Source of the DNA: Criibacterium bergeronii
Lineage (GTDB): Bacteria; Bacillota; Clostridia; Peptostreptococcales; Filifactoraceae
DNA: 44,237 nucleotides
Reading direction: 5' to 3'
NCBI RefSeq assembly: GCF_001693775.2
Contig: NZ_MBEW02000014.1
Coordinates: forward strand, 1 to 44,237
How positions within the stretch are numbered: position 1 is the first letter of the stretch; each line of letters starts with the position of its first letter. The position numbers were made by a program, and so were the translations under genes. The notes beneath the pieces are model-generated. The model worked only from the letters and a program-made list of their open reading frames with translations. It was not told the origin of the DNA and made no database searches. Below are positions 26,815 to 36,558 of the stretch, piece by piece.

Positions 26815-28854
26815 TTATTTCATAATGTTTACTATCATGCCACCATATTGAAGGAATATAGGAGCAAAAACTAGAGAAACAATTGTCATAAGCTTGATTA
26901 GGATGTTTATAGAAGGACCTGATGTATCCTTGAATGGGTCACCAACAGTGTCACCAACTACAGCAGCCTTGTGAGCCTCTGAGCCTTTACCACCGTGAGT
27001 GCCTGATTCGATGTATTTTTTAGCATTATCCCATGCACCACCTGCATTGGACATCATTATAGCTAAAAGTACACCGGTAACTAAAGAGCCACAAAGCATA
27101 CCGCCTAAAGATTCAACACCAAGAAGTATACCAATTATTAATGGAGATGCAACAGCTATCACACCAGGTAATATCATTTGTTTTAATGCAGCAGAAGTAG
27201 ATATTTCTACACAACGTGCATAGTCAGGCTTGTCAGTACCAGCCATGATGCCTGGGAATTCCCTAAACTGTCTTCTAACCTCTTCAATCATTTCAAATGC
27301 AGCCTTACCAACAGACTCCATAGTAAGAGCAGTGAATAGGAATGGTAGCATACCACCGATTAACATACCTGCTATAACTGATGGAGAAGTAAGAGAAATA
27401 GTTTCAAGCTTAACAGCATTTGTATAAGATGCAAATAGAGATAAAGCAGTAAGTGCTGCTGAACCGATTGCAAAACCTTTACCCATAGCAGCGGTAGTGT
27501 TACCAACTGAGTCAAGCTTGTCAGTGATATTTCTTACCTCTTCAGGAAGACCGCACATCTCAGCAATACCGCCTGCATTATCAGCGATAGGACCATAAGC
27601 GTCAACCGCTACAGTCATACCTGTAGTAGCAAGCATACCAACAGACGCAAGAGCTATACCGTATAGACCGGCTACAGCATAAGTTATGATTATACCTACA
27701 GCTATTAATATTAGAGGCCACATTGTAGACATCATACCTACAGCTAGACCGGATATTATTGTAGTTGCTGGACCTGTTTCAGATTCGTGAGCGATTTTCT
27801 TAACGGATGAATAAGAGTCGGAAGTATATATTTCAGTAAGCTGACCTATTATAGCACCTACAACGATACCAACAGTTACAGCCCAAAATCCTCTCATATC
27901 ATGAAGTAAGTTTGTAGATAAGAAATAAGCAGCAACAATAGTCAAACCACCGGATACATAAGTACCGGTTTTCAAAGATTTGCTAGGGTCGCTTACTTTA
28001 GCACCTTTAACCATGAAAGAACCGATTATAGAAGCGATTATACCTATAGCAGAAACAACTAGGGGGAAGTATATAGCATTTTCACCATAAAGCTCACCAT
28101 TAGCAGCAGTAGCAACAATACCTAGGGTAAGAGCGGAAATCAAAGAACCTACATAAGATTCAAAAAGGTCAGCACCCATACCGGCAACGTCACCAACGTT
28201 GTCACCAACGTTATCTGCTATAACAGCAGGGTTTCTTGGGTCATCCTCAGGTATACCGGCTTCTACCTTACCAACTAAGTCAGCACCAACGTCAGCGGCT
28301 TTTGTGTAGATACCGCCACCAACCCTGCCGAATAATGCAAGAGAAGACGCACCAAGACCAAAACCTGTAAGAATGTTTGTAGTAGTCATTGGGTCAGTAC
28401 CCATAGAAATAAGTACAGTATAAAGACCGGCAACACCAAGTACGCCAAGACCTACAACGCACATACCCATTACTGCACCACCGGAAAAAGCTACTGATAA
28501 AGCACCGGACATACCTTCTTCCTTAGCGGCGTTAGTAGTTCTAACATTTGCTTTAGTAGCAACCATCATACCAAAATAACCTGATAGAGTAGAAAAAGTT
28601 GCACCGATTAAGAAACAAACAGCAGTTAAAATATTGATACCAACTGCTAAGACAACAAATAATGCGATAATAAAGATAATTAAAGTTTTGTACTCCCTCA
28701 TCAAAAATGCCATAGCACCTTCGTGTATGTAGGAAGAAATTTCTTTCATTTTGTCATTGCCAACGCCTTTTTTGCTTATAGTTGAAGACAAATAAAAAGC
28801 AAAAAGCAGTGCAAGCACTGCACTGACAATGGCAATTAAAAGCATATTGTTCAT
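26815..28854 (-). CDS. hppA: Membrane-bound cation-pumping pyrophosphatase
   Basis: The 679-residue protein has the ~16 membrane segments of the family. It couples hydrolysis of pyrophosphate to Na+ or H+ export, saving energy in anaerobes. The catalytic loop with [20 protein letters not shown] then [20 protein letters not shown] is intact, as are the later [12 protein letters not shown] and [14 protein letters not shown] loops. At about residue 455, [10 protein letters not shown] has Ala and Gly where K+-independent enzymes have Lys and Thr, which marks the K+-dependent group. GADLFESY near 230 keeps the glutamate used as gate in Na+-type pumps. Na+ transport is therefore the better guess, but not certain. 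The start ATG at 28854 follows TAGGAG. secG lies 47 bases upstream, so co-transcription is likely. Confidence 0.95.
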   Translation of the reverse strand: MNNMLLIAIVSAVLALLFAFYLSSTISKKGVGNDKMKEISSYIHEGAMAFLMREYKTLIIFIIALFVVLAVGINILTAVCFLIGATFSTLSGYFGMMVATKANVRTTNAAKEEGMSGALSVAFSGGAVMGMCVVGLGVLGVAGLYTVLISMGTDPMTTTNILTGFGLGASSLALFGRVGGGIYTKAADVGADLVGKVEAGIPEDDPRNPAVIADNVGDNVGDVAGMGADLFESYVGSLISALTLGIVATAANGELYGENAIYFPLVVSAIGIIASIIGSFMVKGAKVSDPSKSLKTGTYVSGGLTIVAAYFLSTNLLHDMRGFWAVTVGIVVGAIIGQLTEIYTSDSYSSVKKIAHESETGPATTIISGLAVGMMSTMWPLILIAVGIIITYAVAGLYGIALASVGMLATTGMTVAVDAYGPIADNAGGIAEMCGLPEEVRNITDKLDSVGNTTAAMGKGFAIGSAALTALSLFASYTNAVKLETISLTSPSVIAGMLIGGMLPFLFTALTMESVGKAAFEMIEEVRRQFREFPGIMAGTDKPDYARCVEISTSAALKQMILPGVIAVASPLIIGILLGVESLGGMLCGSLVTGVLLAIMMSNAGGAWDNAKKYIESGTHGGKGSEAHKAAVVGDTVGDPFKDTSGPSINILIKLMTIVSLVFAPIFLQYGGMIVNIMK

Positions 28855-28901
28855 AAAAAATTTACTCCTATTGCCAAATTTAAATTAATAAAAAATGAAT
28901 A

Positions 28902-29129
28902 CTAAAGTGCGACAAGCACAAGAGCTAAAATAATAAATAAAATTGCCATAGCAGAAGTTACCTTCTTATAAAAAGCATCTAAACCCTTGGCTTTGTTTCC
29001 AGATAAATTATTTGACATACCTGAAACCGCACCGGAAAAACCTGCATCTCTTCCAGACTGTAACATTATGGAAAATATCATAGCTAAACTTACGATGATT
29101 TCAACAACCATCAATACTGTCTTAAGCAT
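28902..29129 (-). CDS. secG: Preprotein translocase subunit SecG
   Basis: The 75-residue protein has two membrane helices (about 1-22 and 55-75) joined by the conserved loop MLQSGRDAGFSGAVSG, which identifies SecG. It assists SecYE and SecA in protein export. ATG 29129 is preceded by GGAGGTGAGTG. In many Firmicutes secG is followed by rnr and smpB; here hppA follows instead. A promoter is visible at 29172-29200. Confidence 0.94.
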   Translation of the reverse strand: MLKTVLMVVEIIVSLAMIFSIMLQSGRDAGFSGAVSGMSNNLSGNKAKGLDAFYKKVTSAMAILFIILALVLVAL

Positions 29130-29171
29130 CCACTCACCTCCAATATAAACAACCTATTTAGCATAACCAAT

Positions 29172-29200
29172 ATTTTACCATATAATGTATGAAATTTCAA
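29172..29200 (-). promoter_or_regulatory. Promoter of secG-hppA
   Basis: On the - strand TTGAAA (29200-29195) and TAAAAT (29177-29172) lie exactly 17 bases apart, about 43 bases before the secG start. Confidence 0.6.
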
Positions 29201-29981
29201 ACAGTAAAATAAAAATATATGTATAATGTAAATTGCAATAGAAAATGTAATAAATCATTAAAATAATTTAACTGGATTTAGCTTTCTGCATGTAAATAAA
29301 TTTCATTAAAAATATTTAATTAGATATGAATTAATCCGCTTTTTGTGTATTTTAGTTTCTTTTTTGATATTGTTTTATTATAAACTATATAAGGCAGATA
29401 AATAATTAGAACAGATGCATAATAAAAACAGACATCATAAAAAGAGGTCTTACGTATAAAAAAACAACACTGTAGTTAGAGCTTAAAAATATAAAAAATA
29501 TTTTACCATGATACACAAGTAAAAAAGAGAGTTAAAATGTGAGAAACAGCAACGCCTGGGAAAATATATATTAGAATTATGAAGAAGTTTAGAAAATTTT
29601 AATTGTTTGAAAGCAAGCAAAAATTTATTATTGGTATTTTAAAAATCAATATTGGTATATCATTAGATTGACATATCACAAGTATAGCAATTTATAGCAA
29701 TCTTATTATATAAAAAACTGATGTTTTTAATGTCAAGATTTATATTTGTTAATTAATTTTGTTTTTATCCTCAAATATCGCTAATTGTTATTTATTTAAT
29801 ATTTTGATATAATAAATTTTAACTTATTAAATATAATTTATTTTTTAAATATATTTACGATATATTTATTACATTTGTACTCTTTATTTAGTATTTCTAT
29901 TTCATTATTTTAGCTTTATTTTGAAAGGTGAGTTTTTACATAAATTATTTATTTAATTTTTAGTTAGAAAGGTAGTGCTGA
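29201..29981. other. AT-rich intergenic stretch bordering the glycan locus
   Basis: No gene was found on either strand. The stretch is extremely AT-rich toward 29980. TTGACA at 29668-29673 could be a -35 box, but no strong -10 sits at the right distance. A short direct repeat of TATAGCAAT occurs around 29683-29701. The long leader before the epimerase gene, of about 300 bases, could hold regulation, but no known riboswitch was recognised. It marks a change in gene content from housekeeping to surface-glycan genes. Confidence 0.5.
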
Positions 29982-30644
29982 ATGAACTTTAAATTAACTG
30001 CTTCAATGATGTGTGCAGATTATGGGCACTTAGAAAATGAAGTGATAGAATTAGAGGATGCTGGTATTGATTCTTTTCATATAGACATAATGGATGGAAG
30101 ATATGTAGATAATTTTGCCATGTCACTATACGATATGAAATATATTGCTAGTGCAAGCAAAAAGCCTCTGGATGTTCATTTAATGATTGAGCATCCACGA
30201 AACATGATAGATTTATTTTTAAATAATTTAAGGGAAGGAGACACTATCTATATTCATCCTGAGGCTGAATATCATCCATCTACTACTTTGCAAAAAATTA
30301 TTGATGCTAATATGATACCTGGTATAGCTATAAATCCTGGTACTAGTGTTGAAACTGTATATGAAATGCTTAGAATAGTAGATAAAGTACTTGTTATGTC
30401 AGTAAATCCTGGCAACGCTGGACAAATGTTTCTTCCATACGTTGATAGTAAAATTACTAAGCTCCTTTCATTAAAGGATGAAATGAGCTTTGAACTTGTA
30501 TGGGATGGCTCTTGCTCAATGGATAAAATTAGAAAATATGCTCCGAAAGGTTTTAGTGGGTTTGTGCTTGGTACTACTATTTTATTTGGAAAGGATAGAG
30601 CGTATAAAGAAATTTTGCAAGATGTAAGAGACATTAAATTTTAA
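29982..30644 (+). CDS. Ribulose-phosphate 3-epimerase family protein of the glycan locus
   Basis: The 220-residue TIM barrel has the metal-site residues of Rpe: H33, D35 and D38 in FHIDIMDG, H66 in DVHLMIEH, and a late VWDGS aspartate. Also present are MSVNPGNAGQ, where Rpe has MSVNPGFGGQ, and a GTTILF phosphate-binding end. It would interconvert xylulose-5-phosphate and ribulose-5-phosphate. The start ATG follows GAAAGG at 29967-29972. It heads a tight run with TarI- and TarJ-like genes, which use ribulose-5-phosphate, so it probably feeds CDP-ribitol synthesis rather than the central pentose-phosphate pathway. Sequence differences from housekeeping Rpe (VWDGS in place of EVDGG) support a specialised paralogue; another pentulose phosphate as substrate is possible. 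Confidence 0.8.
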   Translation: MNFKLTASMMCADYGHLENEVIELEDAGIDSFHIDIMDGRYVDNFAMSLYDMKYIASASKKPLDVHLMIEHPRNMIDLFLNNLREGDTIYIHPEAEYHPSTTLQKIIDANMIPGIAINPGTSVETVYEMLRIVDKVLVMSVNPGNAGQMFLPYVDSKITKLLSLKDEMSFELVWDGSCSMDKIRKYAPKGFSGFVLGTTILFGKDRAYKEILQDVRDIKF

Positions 30645-30665
30645 TTATTCTAAAAGGTGGATGTT

Positions 30666-31421
30666 TTGATTACTGCAATTTTACTTTCAGGGGGTACTGG
30701 AACTAGAATGAATCTATCTACCCCTAAACAATATTTAGAAGTTAATGATAAACCAATTATTTGCTATAGTTTGTACGAACTTCTAAGTTGTAAACGAATT
30801 GACAAGTTAATAGTCGTAGCTGATTCCAAGTGGCATGATTTAATTCTAGATTTAATTAACAAACATGTATCTAAAAATAAATTTATTGGATTTTCAAAGC
30901 CGGGGTTAAATAGACAACTCTCTATATACAACTCTCTTCTGGATTTAAATAATATTTCTGAAGAAGATGATTATGTATTAATACATGATGCTGCTAGACC
31001 TTTAATTACTCAGGAGTTAATAAATGGATTAATCCAAAAATCCAAAAATCACGATGGCGCTATACCTGTCCTTCACGTTAAGGATACAATGTACTACATG
31101 AATCCGGATAATAAATTATCTAGATTAAATAGAGACTGTATTTATGCAGGTCAATCTCCAGAAATTTTTAAATATGGACTATATAAATATGCAAACGAAC
31201 AATTGATTTCAAAATCATTATTAGAAGATTACAAAAATAACCGCTGTGATGAAGAAACTATTAAGTCCCAGCATATTTACAAAGTTAGTGGTTCTACTGA
31301 ACCAGCCTTAGCTATTGTAATGGATATTGTTATAATAGATGGAGATGAAAACAACTTCAAAATCTCAACTATGCCTGATTTAGAAAAGTTTACTGATATA
31401 ATTGGTCGAGGTGATAAATAA
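30666..31421 (+). CDS. tarI: TarI-like ribitol-5-phosphate cytidylyltransferase (IspD family)
   Basis: The protein has the IspD-type nucleotidyltransferase fold with SGGTGTRM and PKQYL at the N-terminus and the VLIHDAARP stretch in the middle. Family relatives are IspD (methylerythritol phosphate) and TarI/Bcs1-type enzymes (ribitol phosphate). Joining to a TarJ-like dehydrogenase with no gap points to the second: CTP plus ribitol-5-phosphate to CDP-ribitol. The start is taken as TTG 30666, giving 251 residues, because AAAGGTGG at 30653-30660 is correctly spaced for it; an in-frame GTG at 30657 lies within that site. CDP-ribitol is the donor for ribitol-phosphate in teichoic acids or capsules. 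The polymerising transferases are not recognised within this window. Confidence 0.8.
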   Translation: MITAILLSGGTGTRMNLSTPKQYLEVNDKPIICYSLYELLSCKRIDKLIVVADSKWHDLILDLINKHVSKNKFIGFSKPGLNRQLSIYNSLLDLNNISEEDDYVLIHDAARPLITQELINGLIQKSKNHDGAIPVLHVKDTMYYMNPDNKLSRLNRDCIYAGQSPEIFKYGLYKYANEQLISKSLLEDYKNNRCDEETIKSQHIYKVSGSTEPALAIVMDIVIIDGDENNFKISTMPDLEKFTDIIGRGDK

Positions 31422-32483
31422 ATGAAAGCTTGGATTTTAGAAGATATTGGTAAAATAAATTATGTAGAAGACGCTCCGCTCCCAGCTATTAAAGAAAATG
31501 AAGTACTGGTTAAAGTGAAGGCAGTTGGAATTTGTGGCTCAGACATACCAAGAGTTTTTCAAAATGGGGCACACAAAATGCCACTAATCATTGGTCATGA
31601 ATTTTCTGGGCAAGTTGAAAAAATTGGAATTAAAGTTAATAATAAATGGCAAAATAAAAGAGTAGGAATATTCCCACTCATGCCATGTATGGAATGCTCT
31701 GCTTGCAAAGCAAAAAAATATGAAATGTGTTCAAACTATAACTATTTAGGTTCTAGGACTAATGGAGCCTTTGCTGAATATGTAGCCGTTCCAGAATGGA
31801 ATCTAATTGAGATTCCGGACAATGTATCGTTTGAACAAGCTGCAATGCTTGAGCCTATGGCTGTAGCAGTGCACGCTATGAGACGACTTGATTTTAATGA
31901 GGACATGTCAGTTGCTATCTCTGGGCTTGGCACAATAGGTCAATTATTAACTATGTTTTTGCTGGAAAAAGGTATAAAAAATCTTTATGCTATAGGCAAT
32001 AAAAAACTGCAAAAAGATTCTGTACTTAGCCTTGGTCTACCAGAAGAAAATTATTATGATTATACTTTAGGTAATCCATATGATTGGATTTTTGGAAAAA
32101 CAAATGGGAAGTTGTTAAATGCGTATTTTGATTGCGTAGGGAAAAATGAAACTTTTGCTACAGGTCTAAAGCTAGCTGGAAATGAAGCTCAAATATGCAT
32201 AGTAGGAAATCCGTATACAGATATTAATATACCTAAGGAACTTCACTGGGGAATTTTAAAAAAGCAGTTAAGAATCACTGGTACATGGAATTCTTCGTTT
32301 TACGGAGAAAGTGATGATGTTATTAGCGATGACTGGAAATACGTAATATATAGATTATCGAAAAATTTAATTCACCCTGAGAATTTAATCACACATAGAT
32401 TTCCTCTAGGTGAGCTTGAAAGTGGTCTGAAAATTATGAATTATAAATTAGATGAGTATATAAAAATTTTGGTTATTCAATAA
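31422..32483 (+). CDS. tarJ: TarJ-like ribulose-5-phosphate reductase (zinc-dependent dehydrogenase)
   Basis: This 353-residue medium-chain dehydrogenase has the catalytic zinc ligands C38 (GICGSD) and H59-E60 (IGHEF), a full structural zinc site of four cysteines (89, 92, 95, 103) and a Rossmann segment SGLGTIGQ. ATG 31422 starts directly after the stop of the cytidylyltransferase gene, with GAGGTGAT at 31408-31415. In this setting it should reduce ribulose-5-phosphate to ribitol-5-phosphate with NADPH, as TarJ does in wall teichoic acid synthesis. Generic sorbitol or alcohol dehydrogenase is the alternative if context is ignored. It converges with the long - strand glycan operon. Confidence 0.82.
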   Translation: MKAWILEDIGKINYVEDAPLPAIKENEVLVKVKAVGICGSDIPRVFQNGAHKMPLIIGHEFSGQVEKIGIKVNNKWQNKRVGIFPLMPCMECSACKAKKYEMCSNYNYLGSRTNGAFAEYVAVPEWNLIEIPDNVSFEQAAMLEPMAVAVHAMRRLDFNEDMSVAISGLGTIGQLLTMFLLEKGIKNLYAIGNKKLQKDSVLSLGLPEENYYDYTLGNPYDWIFGKTNGKLLNAYFDCVGKNETFATGLKLAGNEAQICIVGNPYTDINIPKELHWGILKKQLRITGTWNSSFYGESDDVISDDWKYVIYRLSKNLIHPENLITHRFPLGELESGLKIMNYKLDEYIKILVIQ

Positions 32484-32618
32484 ATGTAGGGTTTATTATA
32501 TTCGTTGGCGTGGATTATCTATAATCAGAATTTCAACTTAGAATTATGGCCCTTGAGTTGCTTTTCCAAATTGTTTACTACAAGCTAATATTTCATTAAT
32601 TAGGCTAAGCATTTGATT

Positions 32619-33737
32619 CTAATATATCGTTAAAGCTTTTTTATATAATTTCATATAGTTTTGTCTTGTAATATCATTTTGCGACTTCATTCTTGCATCA
32701 AGCCAGCCGCCATTAAAATAGTGAATTGAACGAGTATTTTTTGTTTCATTCAAAATTCCTGACATATAATCGTATGGGTGAAAATAGTCATATGCATAAA
32801 TGTTCATACCATCTATGCACTGTGTAGTTCCATCAATTATATAGCCGCTGTCTAATATTGCTTTTGTATCATAAAATCCGGATGGATTTCTATTTTCTCT
32901 ACCAGATTCATCTAAGAAATATACATCTTGTCTTATGTCAAGAACTCTTTTTATCATCTTATGCCCTTTTACAGCACCACTACAACCGCCAAAATTAACT
33001 ACCTGCCACTTTTCAACCCCTACAAAAGCCTCCTGATATCTCATTGCATCTAATGACATTTTTAGTACAACATCGGTATCCATATAAAATCCACCATACT
33101 CATACAAAATATCTAGTCTAGCATAATCCGGAACAAATCCAAAAGCCTTCTTGTCGTATGCCTGTTTCATATACTTATGCTTTGATATGTCATAGTTATT
33201 CTCATTCCACTGTATTATTTCATAGTCTGGGCAATATTTTTCCCATGATTTAATACATTTAGCAAGGTTTTCAGGAATTGGTTTTCCTCCTAGCCACATG
33301 TAATGGATGACCTTCGGAATAAGTGGACTGTCAGTTATTATGGGAACCCCCTTTGACGTGTCAGAACACCAATTATGTATACACATCATAGGTATTATAT
33401 AAACTGACATATTTTGTGTGCATTTCATTTTTTCAAGCTGTTCAAGAGCGTCTGCAAAACGGCTTATATTTATAAAAACGGTTGTGTTTTCTTCACATTT
33501 GCAAAGATACTTCGGGGAGTTAATTTCATACTCTTTGCCATTAATAAAAACCATTTCCCCCCATTTTGTGGCGTCATTATCAATAAATTTATCAAAGTAC
33601 TGGCTTATGCCATATATATTAAGTATTTCAGGAGCAACTGTTTTACCTATAGATCCAACGCCAAACATGACAATTTTACAGTTGCTTTTTTTTATATTAT
33701 CTGCCATTTCTTTAAAAGTACAACATTTCAAATTCAT
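32619..33737 (-). CDS. DXD glycosyltransferase with N-terminal Rossmann-like module
   Basis: Residues about 140-340 form a glycosyltransferase of the DXD sugar-binding (Och1-like, capsular) type: IPKVIHYMWLGG at 140-151, DYARLDILYEYGGFYMD and the DTD triad at 220-222. It would transfer a sugar from a nucleotide donor onto a lipid-linked glycan at the cytoplasmic face. Residues about 18-118 are a separate module with FGVGSIGKTV and an acidic FIDND strand end, resembling a nucleotide-binding Rossmann unit found also on four other proteins of this operon. ATG 33737 has GGTGA at 33744-33748. It is the last gene of the - strand operon, 69 bases after the preceding one. Confidence 0.85.
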   Translation of the reverse strand: MNLKCCTFKEMADNIKKSNCKIVMFGVGSIGKTVAPEILNIYGISQYFDKFIDNDATKWGEMVFINGKEYEINSPKYLCKCEENTTVFINISRFADALEQLEKMKCTQNMSVYIIPMMCIHNWCSDTSKGVPIITDSPLIPKVIHYMWLGGKPIPENLAKCIKSWEKYCPDYEIIQWNENNYDISKHKYMKQAYDKKAFGFVPDYARLDILYEYGGFYMDTDVVLKMSLDAMRYQEAFVGVEKWQVVNFGGCSGAVKGHKMIKRVLDIRQDVYFLDESGRENRNPSGFYDTKAILDSGYIIDGTTQCIDGMNIYAYDYFHPYDYMSGILNETKNTRSIHYFNGGWLDARMKSQNDITRQNYMKLYKKALTIY

Positions 33738-33806
33738 TTCATTTCACCATCTATTCCGCACTAATTCAATTGTAGTAAATTCACAAATGCGAAACTAAAA
33801 TTTGTA

Positions 33807-35615
33807 TTATTCTACAATGATATACTGGTCTATATTGCTATCAAATAGTTTTCTTTTAATTATTTCACTATTCTTCTTGCCAACAGCAACAATAATACCT
33901 CCATCAATTAAATCCTTATTGAATTCTACCACTTTTATTTGTAAAACTTCATTTTCATTTCCACATATATCGGTGACGATTATATTCTTAATTTTTTCCT
34001 TATTGTTAATTAGTTTAGCAACCTTAACAGCTAGGCCACCAGCCCCATATATGTATATATTTTTAAATTTTGCTGCAAAGGCATTTATTCTATATTCTAT
34101 AATTTTTTCTTTGATTCCATCGATATCATAATCATTATCACTGTCAATTTGTATAGAATTAAATATCTCCAACAAAGTATTCTTTCCATTTTCTACCAAA
34201 GATACTGCCCAATTACTTTCGATTACAGTTTTTGTGTAAAAATTTCTTTTCTGCACTATATAAGGCATATAACGAAATATACTTAAACCATCCTCACCTG
34301 CCAGCTCATTTAATAGCTCTTGGCTTAAAAGCTCACTTCTACATATAAATGCATTAATTCTATGTACTGGAATACATAAGGGGTCTGATGTATTTACAAA
34401 ACTAGAATTTGTTGGAGTTTCAGTTCTATTTTCAATAGAAAATAATATTTTATCAAAGTAATGTATTGGTGGAATAACTAATCCTAATAATTCTTCTTTC
34501 TCAAATAGTTTGATTATTTTACCAATGTAAACATCATTTTTTATTAGATTTTTTTTAATGTTACTTTTAAAAGATTCTGATAATACATATGGCAAGTCAT
34601 TTTCATCATTAAAGCGTAGTACCATAACATAATTATTATTTATTTCATAGATATTATTCCCAGATTGGGATTTTTTTGAGTTAGATAAATCGATTATTTG
34701 TATCATATTAGCTAACTTTAAATTTTGTTCAATAGAATCATCTGAAGAAATAATCTCTGTCATCTGCATGCTATGCATCACTGTTGCAATAGGGTAAACT
34801 CTTAGAATATGTTTCCAAATTAGATTTGTATCATATTTAGTGTTTTGCATAACAAATTTCAATGCATTTTTTGCATCGCTTTTGTTGGTAAATCTTGAAT
34901 CAATAAAATCACCAGTGAACAATTTTCTTTTCATGAGAGGACATCTTTTCTCTCTAATTAGTGCAGCTGTGCAATAATGATACGGGCTAAGATTGTGTGC
35001 AATTTTTTCTGTATCATATTCAGGGGTTTTGCAATATACATCCCATATAAAACCATTGTCCTCAAAATATTTTGTAAATTTAAATTCGTAATTTATTATA
35101 GCACTTCTAAAATCTGTAATTTTATCTAATATATGATTCCAATATTCTTCGAATATTTTACTATGCAACATTCTTTTTCTTATTACATAAAAATATAATT
35201 GAATATGTCTAGGATAAATTGCATCAGAACCATCAAAATTTGATTCTCCTCTATATGTTATTCCCCAAAAATCAAGTTCCGGTTTTTTATCCATCTCATT
35301 AAACATTTCATCAAAAGGATAAAAAGGGCCAAATACAGAATCATTCATTATAATCATTTCATCATATTTTGAAAGCAATTCTTTTTTCTTTAGGAAATTT
35401 ATTGCCGCACAATAACCTCCTACATCATATCCTTCGTCATCACGTTCAATGATGGTAGTCGCCATATATAGCTTTTTTTTTTGAAGTAAACTAAGTTCAT
35501 GATTACTTACAACAATAATATCATCAGCAACGTTTTTTAATTCTTTTAAGCAAAATGAAATATACTCATCAACTATGCCTTGAGAATCATGTGTCGCAAA
35601 CACAGCCACTCGCAT
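33807..35615 (-). CDS. RgpF-like glycosyltransferase with C-terminal Rossmann-like module
   Basis: The 602-residue protein belongs to the rhamnan synthesis protein F family: YDVGGYCAAI, then MNDSVFGPFYP near 91 and DFWGIT near 118, the hallmarks of RgpF glycosyltransferases that build rhamnose-containing wall polysaccharides. The rest of the N-terminal ~300 residues follows the family. The C-terminal ~85 residues (from about 520) are a Rossmann-like unit opening IYIYGAGGLAVKVAKL. The start ATG 35615 has AAAGGTGG upstream and lies 29 bases inside the end of the epimerase gene, so translation is probably coupled. No membrane helices are seen. The sugar transferred is unknown; rhamnose or another deoxysugar made by the neighbouring enzymes is likely. 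Confidence 0.82.
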   Translation of the reverse strand: MRVAVFATHDSQGIVDEYISFCLKELKNVADDIIVVSNHELSLLQKKKLYMATTIIERDDEGYDVGGYCAAINFLKKKELLSKYDEMIIMNDSVFGPFYPFDEMFNEMDKKPELDFWGITYRGESNFDGSDAIYPRHIQLYFYVIRKRMLHSKIFEEYWNHILDKITDFRSAIINYEFKFTKYFEDNGFIWDVYCKTPEYDTEKIAHNLSPYHYCTAALIREKRCPLMKRKLFTGDFIDSRFTNKSDAKNALKFVMQNTKYDTNLIWKHILRVYPIATVMHSMQMTEIISSDDSIEQNLKLANMIQIIDLSNSKKSQSGNNIYEINNNYVMVLRFNDENDLPYVLSESFKSNIKKNLIKNDVYIGKIIKLFEKEELLGLVIPPIHYFDKILFSIENRTETPTNSSFVNTSDPLCIPVHRINAFICRSELLSQELLNELAGEDGLSIFRYMPYIVQKRNFYTKTVIESNWAVSLVENGKNTLLEIFNSIQIDSDNDYDIDGIKEKIIEYRINAFAAKFKNIYIYGAGGLAVKVAKLINNKEKIKNIIVTDICGNENEVLQIKVVEFNKDLIDGGIIVAVGKKNSEIIKRKLFDSNIDQYIIVE

Positions 35616-36558
35616 TCAAATTCCACCTTTCTAAATTATACTTATCCTCATCACTCAACCATGCTGTTAGTTCTAAAATGCTATTTTCAAAACTCCAATG
35701 CGGCTCATATCCAGTATCTCTTTGTATGCGATATAGGCTTAACCAATCTTCATCAATTAATAAATCATCTTTTGTTGCATCACCGAATGTAATTTTAGAT
35801 TTAGTTCCAATTATTTCAGTAATACTCAGCAAATAATCTTTTAGTCTCCTTATGTCACCACTACCTATATAATATGTGTTCGAAATTTTTACTTTATCAG
35901 CAAGTAGATACATTCCATAAACTAAATCATTTACATTTATAATATCAAACAATGACTCACAACTACCGAATACAAGTGTTTCATCTTTCAACATTTTTTC
36001 TACAGTATTTGTAATAAGTTGATTCTTTTTATTAAATACTCCTATAGGGTGATAAAATTGACACCAAATAAGTGGTATATCAAAAAATTTAGACATATTG
36101 AATGACATAGTCCTAGCAAAATCTTTTGCCAATAAATAATTTGATGCCCTAACAAATGTTTTATTATGAACAATTTCATCCATCTGTTTTTCGCATACTG
36201 TACCTGTAACAACAATTTTTTTGCAACCAAGCTTTTTAGCAGCCTCAACACATCCTGCCGTCCACTTTGCATTATCCATTTGCAATTTGTACTGTAATCT
36301 TAATTCTCCAGAAGCACCTTCCCATGCTAAATGAAAGAAAACGTCAAAATAACGTTCATCACAAATATCATCAATTTGCGATATGTTATCCAAACTACAA
36401 ATAATAACATTTATATTTGGTATTTTCTGAAGCATTTCAATCTCTTGACTACCTTCACGCAATATAACCCATATTTTTATATTCTTATCAAGTAAATACC
36501 TAAGCAAATGATAACCTATAAACCCTGTTGCTCCAGTCATAATAACTTTTTTAATCAA
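35587..36558 (-). CDS. NAD-dependent epimerase/reductase of the sugar pathway
   Basis: The protein is an extended short-chain dehydrogenase with TGATGFIG near the N-terminus and the active-site pair Y141-K145 in SNYLLAKDFA. Counting from TTG 36558 it has 323 residues. This start is chosen since AAAGGTGG sits just before it and the TTGA overlaps the TGA of the preceding methyltransferase gene; a longer frame to 36603 would run far into that gene. Directly after a 3,5-epimerase and a C-methyltransferase, it is the natural candidate for the 4-ketoreductase that ends a dTDP-deoxysugar pathway. A role as 4-epimerase is the alternative. Confidence 0.82.
   Translation of the reverse strand: MIKKVIMTGATGFIGYHLLRYLLDKNIKIWVILREGSQEIEMLQKIPNINVIICSLDNISQIDDICDERYFDVFFHLAWEGASGELRLQYKLQMDNAKWTAGCVEAAKKLGCKKIVVTGTVCEKQMDEIVHNKTFVRASNYLLAKDFARTMSFNMSKFFDIPLIWCQFYHPIGVFNKKNQLITNTVEKMLKDETLVFGSCESLFDIINVNDLVYGMYLLADKVKISNTYYIGSGDIRRLKDYLLSITEIIGTKSKITFGDATKDDLLIDEDWLSLYRIQRDTGYEPHWSFENSILELTAWLSDEDKYNLERWNLNASGCVCDT

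Noticed and set aside
26999-27427. Plus-strand open frames opposite hppA
   Set aside because: They lie wholly within the highly conserved hppA gene, lack ribosome binding sites and have no family features; shadows of the codon pattern.
33414-34131. Plus-strand frames opposite the glycosyltransferases at 32619 and 33807
   Set aside because: They overlap well-supported - strand enzymes in full and look like reverse translations of them, rich in Phe, Ile and Ser.
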